This document shows positions 53,910-63,545 of a DNA stretch of 64,000 nucleotides, piece by piece (positions within the stretch are counted from its first letter, which is position 1; every line of letters begins with the position of its first letter). Both the position numbers and the translations under genes were made by a program. The notes beneath the pieces are model-generated. The model was given only the letters and a program-made list of their open reading frames with translations. It was not told the origin of the DNA and searched no databases. This DNA is from Limnoperna fortunei (lineage: Eukaryota; Mollusca; Bivalvia; Mytilida; Modiolidae): contig OX104112.1 of assembly GCA_944474755.1 (NCBI GenBank), positions 18,812,273 to 18,876,272 of the forward strand, given 5' to 3'.

Positions 53910-55643
53910 ATGGCGATGTCTAAGCCCAGCTGTGGTCCATGCTCACGCAAAGGACTGTCTCCCTCATTTTCCATACAGTACTGTACTGATTGTGAGGAAA
54001 ACCTATGTACGGTCTGTCTGAATGCTCATAGTTCATTCAAAGCCTGTTCTTCTCATAATTTAATAGATTCTGGATCGTCACCCATTGAAAAATTATCTGT
54101 GCAAAATGCTTGTACAAACCACGACGAAATGACCCTTGATTTTTTCTGCGTGGAACATGATTGTCTATGCTGCCGTTCTTGTATGGCAGAGACACACATA
54201 AACTGTCAAAAGTTTATTCCGGTGGATGTTGCTTCAAAAGGAGTAAGAAAATCACTTATGTTGGAAGATGTATATGATACCGTAGCAAACTTGCGTGGAA
54301 CTCTGGAAAAGCTTATAAGTAACCGCGATGAAAATTTAAGTGGTCTGAATGATGAAGAATTAGATATGCTGAGAAATGTTTCGGACAATAAATCTAAACT
54401 GTTGGAACATCTAGATGATCTCGAGAGGAAAGTCATATCTGAACTAAAATCTTTAAAGACAAAATGCGAAAAACAAATAAAATCCGATAAGGACATACTG
54501 TCGAAAATGATGGAGTCTTTAGACGTGGTAACCAGCAAATTAGATCGTGTGTCAAAACATGGATCAGAGAACCAGCTATTTATTTTATTGAACTCGTACA
54601 AATGTACACTTTCTGAATACGAAACCAAAATTCAAGAAATAATAGCTTCGATGTTGACCTCTAAAATTTCGTTAAAAAAATCACCACAGCAACAACAAGA
54701 AATCGAGTTATTAGGATCAGTACACATTGAGTCTTCCCCATGTCCGATCAAATATAAAGCATCAAAATCAAATCAAGATCAGGTTTTACCGACAACAATT
54801 CAGATGCCAACAACGTTTAAGATTGAATTTCAATTTACAGTTTATTCTTCCTGGATAACCAGTATTGCTGTGACAGACGACAACCGTCTACTACTCTGCG
54901 ACCGTAAAAGAACCGAGTTACTTGTATACAATGACTGTGGTCAGAGAATAGAAAATGATTCTGAGGAGGATTGTATGTTTGAGGAGGATAGTACGCATGA
55001 TTGTAAGTTATCTGGTAGACCATGGGATATTGCTATTATACCACGTGAAGATAAAGCTGTAGTATCCCTACCTGACCGGAGCTCAATACAGTTTGTTGAC
55101 ATACAAATGAAGTCCGATCGTACACATTCTGTACCTGGTGGATGTTACGGTATAGCTGTTGTCGGTGATAAGATCTGTGTTGGTGGTAAAGGGAAGATTA
55201 ACATCCTCAGTAAACAAGGGGAGACAATAACTACAATAACTATACCTGATGGTGGTGTGATTGAATACCTACATCCGGGTCCACAGGATAGTGTCTACTA
55301 TACTGACTTTACCAATAACACAGTATGCTGTGTCAAACTCAGTGGAGAAGTACGTTTTACATGTACACCCGAGAACTTCGATGGACCTAGAGCTGTGCCT
55401 ACTGACAGGGGAGGTAACCTGCACGTTGCTTGTAAGGGCTCAAATAACATACATCGACTTTCGCCAGACCGGAACGTCATTGATATCATACTAGACCATG
55501 ACGAGATGTCACAAAAACCGTTTAGTAGAAATTATCGATACTTGCTTAAACCGTGCGGTCTGGCATTTAGTACAAATTATCAATACTTGTTTATCACAGA
55601 AGGTGATGGAAAGTCGGTTTCCATATTTTCTTGTTCAAAATAG
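53910..55643 (+). CDS. TRIM-like protein 2: two B-boxes, coiled coil, NHL-like propeller; no RING
   Basis: 577 residues, the paralogue of the gene at 24220 (about 78% identical over the first 80 residues by eye, higher in the coiled coil). The start ATGGCGATG is the first ATG after the acceptor. The first zinc site uses C8, C11, C25, C28, C33 and C36. B-box2 is complete (C68, H71, C80, H83, C88, C91, H96, C99). The coiled coil spans about 125-252, including SELKSLKTKCEKQIKSDKD. The propeller begins near 320 (SIAVTDDNRLLLC) and has about 15 extra acidic residues near 346-365 (ENDSEEDCMFEEDSTHDCKL), which look like a small internal duplication. A second duplication lies near the C-terminus (FSRNYRYLL / FSTNYQYLF). 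Likely a cytoplasmic scaffold or innate-immunity-type TRIM relative, inferred from family only. Confidence 0.9.
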   Translation: MAMSKPSCGPCSRKGLSPSFSIQYCTDCEENLCTVCLNAHSSFKACSSHNLIDSGSSPIEKLSVQNACTNHDEMTLDFFCVEHDCLCCRSCMAETHINCQKFIPVDVASKGVRKSLMLEDVYDTVANLRGTLEKLISNRDENLSGLNDEELDMLRNVSDNKSKLLEHLDDLERKVISELKSLKTKCEKQIKSDKDILSKMMESLDVVTSKLDRVSKHGSENQLFILLNSYKCTLSEYETKIQEIIASMLTSKISLKKSPQQQQEIELLGSVHIESSPCPIKYKASKSNQDQVLPTTIQMPTTFKIEFQFTVYSSWITSIAVTDDNRLLLCDRKRTELLVYNDCGQRIENDSEEDCMFEEDSTHDCKLSGRPWDIAIIPREDKAVVSLPDRSSIQFVDIQMKSDRTHSVPGGCYGIAVVGDKICVGGKGKINILSKQGETITTITIPDGGVIEYLHPGPQDSVYYTDFTNNTVCCVKLSGEVRFTCTPENFDGPRAVPTDRGGNLHVACKGSNNIHRLSPDRNVIDIILDHDEMSQKPFSRNYRYLLKPCGLAFSTNYQYLFITEGDGKSVSIFSCSK

Positions 55644-55854
55644 CAACTAATTTTGCTTGTAGAAGTACCTGTGTACATATATATGTTCTCTAAAAATTTT
55701 TTTAGTTTCAATTGTTAGTTTAGAAAGTTGTTTTATTAAGAACCTCTTTATATATATGGTTGAAAAAATGACGAAAGAATTTAATATTTTATTTTAAGAC
55801 AACAATGTGAGCACAGACCAGATGACCATATTTAAAGGGATTATCCACCAATTA

Positions 55855-55879
55855 AATAAAATTAAATGAACAAAATAAA
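55855..55879 (+). terminator. Candidate polyadenylation signals of TRIM-like gene 2
   Basis: AATAAA at 55855-55860 and 55874-55879, about 210-235 bp after the stop and at the point where similarity to the 3' flank of gene 1 ends. Positional evidence only. Confidence 0.4.
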
Positions 55880-56091
55880 TGTTTATTTTTCGAATGTATT
55901 TTATGCTGTTGATTCCTTTTCTTTGTACTCTGCTAATTGCAAGTGTTCATCTATGATGTGTAGTGGTGGAAAGCAGGAGTTTCACGGGATGTTAAGATTT
56001 GTTTAATAAGTATCTATCAAATACCAGCAAAGTAATTAACCTCTAGTCTCAGCGATCTCGGGTGCCGAGGGATCTAGAATCTGTTGAACAA

Positions 56092-56330
56092 AGCTGACGG
56101 GATTTGCACTAGATAGCCAACATATCAATCATGTGCCGTCGACTTGTCAGCCGAGCTCAATCAGCTTTACCGTAGCGTTGATCTTTAAATTGCTGATTGA
56201 AGGACGAAGCAGGTGTACATTTGCAAACAACCGATCTTAGACATCATGGCAGCACGCCTTACCCAAGATCCCATTCGAACTCGCAACCCAGCGTTAACAC
56301 GCCGATGATCAATGATATGACTCGCTCAGG
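56092..56330 (-). mobile_element. SINE-3, nearly unexpanded copy
   Basis: The plus strand reads AGCTGACGGGATTTGCACTA, GATAGCC, about one 34-bp-like unit (ATCAATCATGTGCCGTCGAC then TTGTCAGCC), then GAGCTCAATCAGC, TAGCGTTGATCTTTAAA, GTGTACATTTGCAAAC, CGAACTCGCAACCCAGCG and AACACGCCGATGATC. On the minus strand the head has GTTGCGAGTTCGAATGG, a B-box-like motif. It is the reference for the ancestral state of the element expanded at 30-34 kb. Confidence 0.75.
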
Positions 56331-56458
56331 TATGACAATACTAATAATATAAGAATGGCTTTCAGCCAAGTTAACCGGTAAAAATGAATGTCGTTCTTTC
56401 AGTCATTAGAAGTTTCTTGTCGAGCGGTAGACTGTTATCAAGGTGCAGACTATTTAAG

Positions 56459-56637
56459 AAATAGATTATTGCAAGCGGGCTTTATATGCGAATTAGAACT
56501 TGGTCAGAACTTATATTTGTCAATATTTTATACCGAGCGATAGCGATGTATTAAATGACAAATATAAGGTATGCGAATTAGAGCAAGGTTTGACCATGTG
56601 CTAATTCGCACAGAGCCCACTTGCAATAATCTATTTA
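56459..56637. mobile_element. Small MITE, 22-bp inverted termini
   Basis: AATAGATTATTGCAAGCGGG at the left and its inverse (CCCACTTGCAATAATCTATT) at the right, one mismatch. A second internal pair (TGCGAATTAG / CTAATTCGCA) reinforces the fold. No frame. Confidence 0.65.
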
Positions 56638-57690
56638 GATTACGATATGCTTACACATGTTTTAAAATTTTGAAGCGGCTTTAAGTAGACACATTCAATG
56701 GCAATACAAAGAAAATTGACATAAACATTTTTGCTCGTCATTTTATTGAATATACGTACCTTTTAAACAAAAAATATTGAGAAATCTTAATGAAATTGAA
56801 TTTTTCCAATTTGATGAAATTTTCAGTTGGGCGTATTATGATGTCGGAATTCTAATTTATTGAAATTTTAACATGGCTTTGTTTACATAGCAAAAACAGG
56901 ACGTCATGTTAGAATTTAGTTTTAAAAATATATCCGTTTGGTTCATCGATTCCACAATTTACCTTATACATGTGTAAAACTTGATTTTGTTAACACTGAT
57001 GCTGTTAGTACCATCCTTAGGATGCAATGTACGTTTTTTTTCATTAAAATATTATCAACAGAGGTCGTGGTCTTGTTTTGTCAAATAAAAACATGTGTGA
57101 CATTTTTGCATAGATCCAATTGTACTGGAAATGTTGTACAAATATTTGTGTCCTGCATTTTTAGTTTCATGGTAATTTGATAAAAAAATTTATAAAATCA
57201 TTGATAAAAATCAGCTGTTTCAAGTGAGAAAATCGGACAAATCATTAGCATTTACCTTCATTTGAAAAATTCTGACACTGAAACGCCTAACAGAAGAGCA
57301 ATATGACATACAAAAGTATATATTTGTTTATTTAGATCAATTTCTAAGCAGAAAAACACTGGCAAAATACCTGTCATCCACCTCGATTTCACACAATTTT
57401 TATGACAAGGAACATGCTATTTTAATGCATCAGAGAGAGCTAATGCTAGGAGTCAAATGGTCGTATAGGCAGTCTCGGGGTTTTACTACTATAACAATGA
57501 TGACAACCAAATATTATATATATTTCTTTTCTATAAACATGACACTTTCTACTGACACTTAAAAAATGTATTGCATTTCATTTATCATAGATGTGAGTAA
57601 ACTGCAACTGGACCATACTACTATATTAAGGAATTTCAAAGGGGGACATTCGAAACTAAACTACAAAACCGTATACTGCTACCTTAATGC
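56638..57690. other. No gene seen
   Basis: AT-rich. A plus frame of 80 codons at 56938 has no recognisable domain. Confidence 0.4.
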
Positions 57691-57945
57691 GGGAACCTCG
57701 TTGTCGAGTGGTTAAGGTAGTTAGACATCTACTAGTGATCACGTGGTCTGTCAAAACTGAGGTTGTGGGTTCGAATATCACTGTGGGCAGGGTGTGCTTG
57801 ACTACCAATTAATGAAAGGGATAACCGGTTTTCCTTCCGAAGGTCCGGTGTTTTCACGGTACTCCTGAAATAAAAAAAAAAAAGAAAAATCGAACATTGC
57901 ATCGGGCGCGCGAAATTTGCGGTAAACCACATCCAAACAAACAAA
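57691..57945 (+). mobile_element. SINE-1 copy with intact head
   Basis: GCGGGAACCTCGTTGTCGAG, TGGTTAAGGTAGTTAG, GGTTGTGGGTTCGAATATCA (B box), GGGCAGGGTGTGCTTGACTA. The 3' half is diverged (A run at about 57870), ending CATCCAAACAAACAAAC. Confidence 0.75.
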
Positions 57946-57984
57946 CTTCACTATTGGCTTGCAAAATTTTAATAGACTGGGAGA

Positions 57985-58258
57985 TATATTTTTATTTACT
58001 TTGATATGATTAGAAGAAGATTTGAATATCTTATATTTTAAGGTTCATCAGTACAATCGATAGGTGAAAACCCGATCTGACATTCCAAAAATCATCTTTA
58101 TTTATATCTCTCTAAATCAAATTTAATCGAATCATAACGTATGTACGGTTACAGTATCCGCACCAATATTGATGATAAGCGTGATAAATGTGGATCTCTA
58201 TACACATTTAAACATGATGTTTTGGGATTTAACCATTTATTTTAATGCTTAGAACTGG
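57985..58258 (-). repeat. Repeat D, copy 2
   Basis: Homologous to 34680-34945. The minus-strand frame shows QYWCGYCNRTYVMIRLNLI, a stop, RDINKDDFWNVRSGFHLSIV and LMNLKI. The PKTSCL part is in another frame, so this copy is broken. Located upstream of satellite C like copy 1, but about 1 kb away. Confidence 0.6.
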
Positions 58259-59289
58259 CCCCTTTCGTTTATACGCTATGCGGTATGACATATGATTAGG
58301 ATATAAACAAAACACAACTGTATCACTAAACACCGGACAACAAAACTCCAAAGCAAAGTCGCGTGGGCATTTATCTCAAAGTCATAAGTATGAGTATGCA
58401 ATCTTGTTCGAATACTGTCTGTCTGTCTGCATGTGTGAATGCATGTATGCATAGTTTTAGCCACACCTAGATTTTTGACGACTGCTGATGCATGACTGAT
58501 GAAATATCCGCCTTAATCGTCTAATTCTATCCTATTGAAACAATTTTTGAAGAACTTCTTCTCCCAAAATCGTTGAAAGCAAACTTTGTAACATCGGTTA
58601 TTGGATGGTCCTCTTTAAAGTTTAAGATATTTTTCATAGAGAATTTATAATGCCAACCACAGCACGACTTAGTTTAACAGAAGACCCACTTAAAAAAATA
58701 TTTATATACCTTCTTAATTGCAAATAAAAATTAAGTGAACAACGCAGGGTCTTCAGAGTCCCTGCTTATTTGCTTACCATGGTAGACTATGAACCAGCCT
58801 GACTTATTTCAATTATTGTATAACCCTCTTTATTCAAATTGCTCACAGCATCTATGCACAATGTAATTAAGGCTTAAAGTAACATTTATATTTCTTCCAT
58901 GTTTAAAGTAATATAAGCAACAGGTTTGATATTTTGTATTTGCGTATTTCATGCTTAAAATTATCATTTAACGTCAAAAATTGACTCAACCGAGTCATTT
59001 TCTCGCTACAAAATATACTCGTGTTAAGGCGAGTCTGTCCTATTCGCGTAGTTTCGGTATATGTCATCGTTTGAACCTTTACTGGTACGTTCCAATTCTC
59101 AGGGATTATCGTCTAATCTTAAAGAACATCGGCGGGGCTCCTTATAAAGGAGTATCTTTATAAAACACAGTTGTAGTGCTAAAATAAGATTTTATACGCG
59201 GACGTCTTCTTTTTTTTCTAATGACGAGGACTTACAGGATTGAATAATAATGACAAACCCTGTAGTACTCAAAAACATGTCATGTTCCA
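58259..59289. other. No gene seen
   Basis: A short GTCTGTCTGTCTG tract at about 58417-58430. No supported gene. Confidence 0.4.
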
Positions 59290-59499
59290 CTTCCTGTCTA
59301 AGGGGTCGTCCATAATTGTCAACCATTTTCACAAGTGTGCAAACCGCACACTTAAGGGAGGGGGTTAAAAATTTCGACATTTTTGCGTACGCTTTTTTTT
59401 TATTTCCGGAAATTTTTCGTTTCCGTGAAGTTTGGTTTTATATTGGTGTAGATATATCTGTGTATCCTGTCTGCGTTTGAAAGTAACGATAAACTATAA

Positions 59500-59648
59500 T
59501 AAAGTGGATACAAATATTGACATTGATTTCACGAATGGCGCTCAAACAAACTTGTTCGTGTTTGTATTGCAAAAAAAGTGGATACAAGTATTTACATTGA
59601 TTTCAAGAATGGCGCGGCAAACAAACTTTTTCGTGTTTGTACTACAAA
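59500..59648 (+). repeat. ~70-bp tandem duplication
   Basis: GTGGATACAA(A/G)TATT(G/T)ACATTG, ATTTCA(C/A)GAATGGCGC and TTCGTGTTTGTA are repeated once. The short open frame across it is a result of the duplication. Confidence 0.65.
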
Positions 59649-59909
59649 ATGATTGACGGATTTCTAAAAACCCCAAAAAACAAAAACCGAAGAATTGTGT
59701 TAACAATTGTGTTTCTGAAAAGTAGGGAAACAGAGTACGTTATAAATTAAGAAACAAACTAATCTCTATAATCTATTCCGTAACTCCCTCTGGCAGAAAC
59801 ACCGCCGCCCAGTCAGAAACTGTGAATCAGCGTTTCTATTATGTATACCAATTTCATAGAGTTGCAAATTATTACTTCGATTCCACTGTTGCTTAATCAC
59901 TTAAATTAT

Positions 59910-59998
59910 TAGTCCGAGAATCCTCTGCCGTCCAACGCTTTTTTTTTGCGTGGGAACCACAAAAAAAAAGCGTTGGACGGCAGAGGATTCTCGGACTA
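59910..59998. repeat. Perfect 38-bp inverted repeat with 13-bp loop
   Basis: Arms 59910-59947 and 59961-59998 are exact reverse complements (TAGTCCGAGAATCCTCTGCC, GTCCAACGC, then nine T / nine A). The loop is GCGTGGGAACCAC, itself able to pair GTGG with CCAC. Confidence 0.9.
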
Positions 59999-60068
59999 TT
60001 AAATTATATAGTATAATTCCAGAAAGAATGTTCCCGCGAGTTTTAACACAGGACTCTGGATATTGTTT

Positions 60069-60827
60069 CTATTCTATCACATGCTTCCTTTGTAAGAAAA
60101 TGGAAAGAAGAACAGTCAATAATACGTTTAGCAGTCTAAAAAGTTTCTTGCAAATAACATTGCATCTCTTGAAGAAATGAACGATGTCCTCCTGTTCATT
60201 ATAACAAAGCAAGCAGATTGGTGAAGCTACCCAGGTAGAAAATATCGACTTATGATTTTGAAGAATGAGCACTCTAGTAGCTACTTTTACTTTAAAATAT
60301 GCTTTTGTAAAAGCGAATGGTTGCGTGCCACAGTTGGCCCAAATATTGTGTAGCTTTCCAAATACTACATCAGACAAGTTTAGAAATTTCAGAGTCCATT
60401 TATCGCTACTTCCACAATCACTACTGCATTAATGACACGTTTTATACAGGGTTTTTCTCTGGCCGATTTGAGATAAGATCGTGTGGCGATGGCAGATCAT
60501 ATTTAAGAGCAGTTTCTGTAACTTTTGTAAGCCAACTATTTGAATAAATACATTTCATTGCAAGTTACCTTTTTTGCTATCTCTCTCTTAATAGGGTCAA
60601 AGTTTCCTCTTAAATGTCGAAAGGTTTTCCGAGTTTTCTGATCAATCTCACCTACAAATGGAATCTTTCCCATGAGAAAATAAGCGGTCGAATTAGCTGT
60701 CCTCGTAGGAAAATGTTGGGATTCGTTTTAATAATTGTTTATAATATGTTTCCAAGTCAGTAACTGACAACCTAACTACATCTAGGGCATATAATAGCAT
60801 CGGTACAATATAAATCCTAAAAAGATG
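60069..60827 (-). pseudogene. LINE reverse-transcriptase C-terminal fragment
   Basis: The minus strand, through three frames, reads HLFRIYIVPMLLYALDVVRL, TDLETYYKQLLKRIPTF, then ANSTAYFLMGKIPFVGEIDQ, REIAKKVTCNEMYLFNSWLT, LKYDLPSPHDLI, then LKFLNLSDVVFGKLHNIWAN and KVATRVLILQNHKSIFSTW, then a CCHC knuckle (C-LL-C...H....C in PICLLCYNEQEDIVHFFKRC). This order (late RT domain, then a CCHC zinc knuckle near the C-terminus) is typical of non-LTR retrotransposon ORF2 proteins of molluscs as I recall them. At least two frame shifts and several stops make it dead. It lies inside the TAA-flanked element. Confidence 0.7.
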
Positions 60828-61283
60828 AGCAGATACAGATCATGCCATGCCAAGCCTGCTGGTTAAGAATCAGAGGATGCAGACGGACAGCAAAAGCTAT
60901 TAGCTGTATACATTTAGCTGAGTACAGTTATTAATTATAAGCAAAGCTCTCAAATTATAAATAAAATCTATAACGTTGATATTAACTTGAAGCAGAAACA
61001 AGTTGGAGACAGAGAGGATACAAAAGACAAAGGATATATGTAAGGAATGGTTTTGTCCTTCCTTTTATAAAATTTAAACATTAAAAATTGGTACATGTAT
61101 TTGTTGAAATGAACAAACCAATTACAACATGATATAAGGCATATGAAAAAAACACAATACAAGTTTCCTCTTTCCCACAAGTAGAGAAATGGTTGATGTA
61201 CGCTTTTTGAGGGAGGGTGGGGGGTCTCAAAAAGTGTGCTTTTTGCACACTTGTGAAAATGGTTGACAATAATGGACGACCCC

Positions 61284-63545
61284 TAACGCCATATCTGTGT
61301 CAATCGTCAGTCTAACGCCCTAGACTCTGTCAATCGTCCAGTTTAACGCCGTAGTATGTGCCAATCTTTCTGTCTAATGCAATAACATGAGTCAAACAAC
61401 CTGTCTAACGCCATAGTCTGTGGCAATCTTCCTGTGGTTTGTGTCAATCAATCTATTTACACCATAGTCTGTCAATCGTCATGCCTAACGCCGTAGTCTG
61501 TGTCAATTCTTGTGTCTTACACCGTAGTATGTGTCAAACGTCCTGTCTAACATCAAATTCTGTGTCAGTCGTCTTGTTCAACTCTGTAGTATATGTCACT
61601 CGTCATGCCTAAAGCCGTAGTCTGTGTCAAACGTCCTGCCTTTTGCCGTAGTGTGTGTCAATATTCCTGTCTAACGCCGAAGTTTGACAATCTTATTGCC
61701 TAACGGCACAGTATGTGTCAATCGTCCTGTTTAACGCCGTTGCTGTTCCGATCGTCATGTCTACTGTCGAATCTATGTAAAACGTCCAGTCTAATGCCGT
61801 AGTTTGTGTCAAACATTCTCTCTAACACCATAGTAAATGTCGATAGTCCTGCCTAAGGTTGTACTCTGTGTCAAGCGTCCTGTCTAACGCCATAGTCTGT
61901 GTCAGTCGTCCTGTCTAACGCCATAGTCTGTGTCAGTCGTCCTGTCTAACGCCATAGTCTGTGTCAAGCGTCCTGTCTAACGCCATAGTCTGTGTCAGTC
62001 GTCCTGTCTAACATCAAACTATATGTCAGTCGTGTTGTCTAACGCCGTAGTGTATGTCAATCGTCCTAAGGTCTTAGTCTGTGTCTGTGTCGATTTTCCC
62101 GTTTAAAGCCGTAGGCTGTGTCAATCGTCCTGTCTAACGCCGTAGACTGTCAAACGTTCTATCTAATGCCTTAGTCTGTATAAATCATTCAGTCTAACGC
62201 CGTAGTCCGTGTCAATCGCCCTGTCTAACTCTAAACTATATGTCAGTCGTCTTGTCTAACGCCGTACTCTGTGTCAATAGTCCTAAGGTCTTAGTCTGTG
62301 TCTGTGTCGATTGTCCCGTCTAAAGCCGTAGGATGTGTCAATCGTCCCGTCTAACGCCGTAGTCTGTATCAATCATCCAGTCTAACGCCGTAGTCTATGT
62401 GTCAATCGTCCTGTCTTACGCCGTAGTCTGTATCAATCATCCAGTCTAACGCCGTAGTCTATGTGTCAATCGTCCTGTCTTACGCCGTAGTCTGTATCAA
62501 TCATCCAGTCTAACGCCGTAGTCTATGTGTCAATCGTCCTGTCTTACGCCGTAGTCTGTATCAATCATCCAGTCTAACGCCGTAGTCTATGTGTCAATCG
62601 TCCTGTCTAACGCCGTAGTCTGTATCAATCATCCAGTCTAACGCCGTAGTCTATGTGTCAATCGTCCTGTCTTACGCCGTAGTCTGTATCAATCATCCAG
62701 TCTAACGCCGTAGTCTATGTGTCAATCGTCCTGTCTTACGCTGTAGTCTGTATCAATCATCCAGTCTAACGCCGTAGTCTATGTGTCAATCGTCCTGTCT
62801 AACGCTGTAGTCTGTATCAATCATCCAGTCTAACGCCGTAGTCTATGTGTCAATCGTCCTGTCTAACGCCGTAGTCTGTATCAATCATCCAGTCTAACGC
62901 CGTAGTCTATGTGTCAATCGTCCTGTCTTACGCCGTAGTCTGTATCAATCATCCAGTCTAACGCCGTAGTCTATGTGTCAATCGTCCTGTCTTACGCCGT
63001 AGTCTGTATCAATCATCCAGTCTAACGCCGTAGTCTATGTGTCAATCGTCCTGTCTAACTCCGTAGTCTGTATCAATCATCCAGTCTAACGCCGTAGTCT
63101 ATGTGTCAATCGTCCTGTCTTACGCCGTAGTCTGTATCAATCATCCAGTCTAACGCCGTAGTCTATGTGTCAATCGTCCTGTCTTACGCCGTAGTCTGTA
63201 TCAATCATCCAGTCTAACGCCGTAGTCTATGTGTCAATCGTCCTGTCTAACGCCGTAGTCTGTATCAATCATCCAGTCTAACGCCGTAGTCTATGTGTCA
63301 ATCGTCCTGTTAACGCCGTAGTCTGTATCAATCATCCAGTCTAACGCCGTAGTCTATGTGTCAATCGTCCTGTATTACGCCGTAGTCTGTATCAATCATC
63401 CAGTCTAACGCCGTAGTCTATGTGTCAATCGTCCTGTCTTACGCCGTAGTCTGTATCAATCATCCAGTCTAACGCCGTAGCCTATGTGTCAATCGTCCTG
63501 TCTTACGCCGTAGTCTATGTCAAACGTTCTATCTAACGCCATCAG
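61284..63545 (+). repeat. 31-bp satellite C, array 2, with a homogenised 64-bp dimer
   Basis: 61284-62335: diverged 31-bp units like array 1. About 62340-63505: roughly 18 nearly identical 64-bp dimers, each a 31-bp unit (TGTCAATCGTCCTGTCTTAC, GCCGTAGTCTG) plus a 33-bp unit (TATCAATCATCCAGTCTAAC, GCCGTAGTCTATG). Dimers differ mainly at CTTACG/CTAACG. Such homogeneity beside diverged units indicates recent amplification. Confidence 0.95.

Larger units (their letters stand above)
59302..61283. mobile_element. Harbinger-like TIR element, 1.98 kb, TSD TAA, inside satellite C
   Basis: The left terminus GGGGTCGTCCATAATTGTCA continues ACCATTTTCACAAGTGTGC. The right terminus (61242-61283) is the inverse, with one mismatch over about 42 bp. 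Weaker symmetry continues inward (GCACACTT, GGGAGG, GCGTAC). TAA flanks both ends (59299-59301 and 61284-61286). The right flank TAACGCC and the left flank CCTGTCTAA together rebuild the satellite C word CCTGTCTAACGCC, so the element split a satellite unit. No transposase. It carries a LINE fragment and a palindrome. Confidence 0.8.

Noticed and set aside
23965..55860. Two TRIM loci as unmerged haplotypes
   Set aside because: Roughly one residue in five differs over the N-terminus, indels are many, and surrounding insertions differ. This is too much for alleles.
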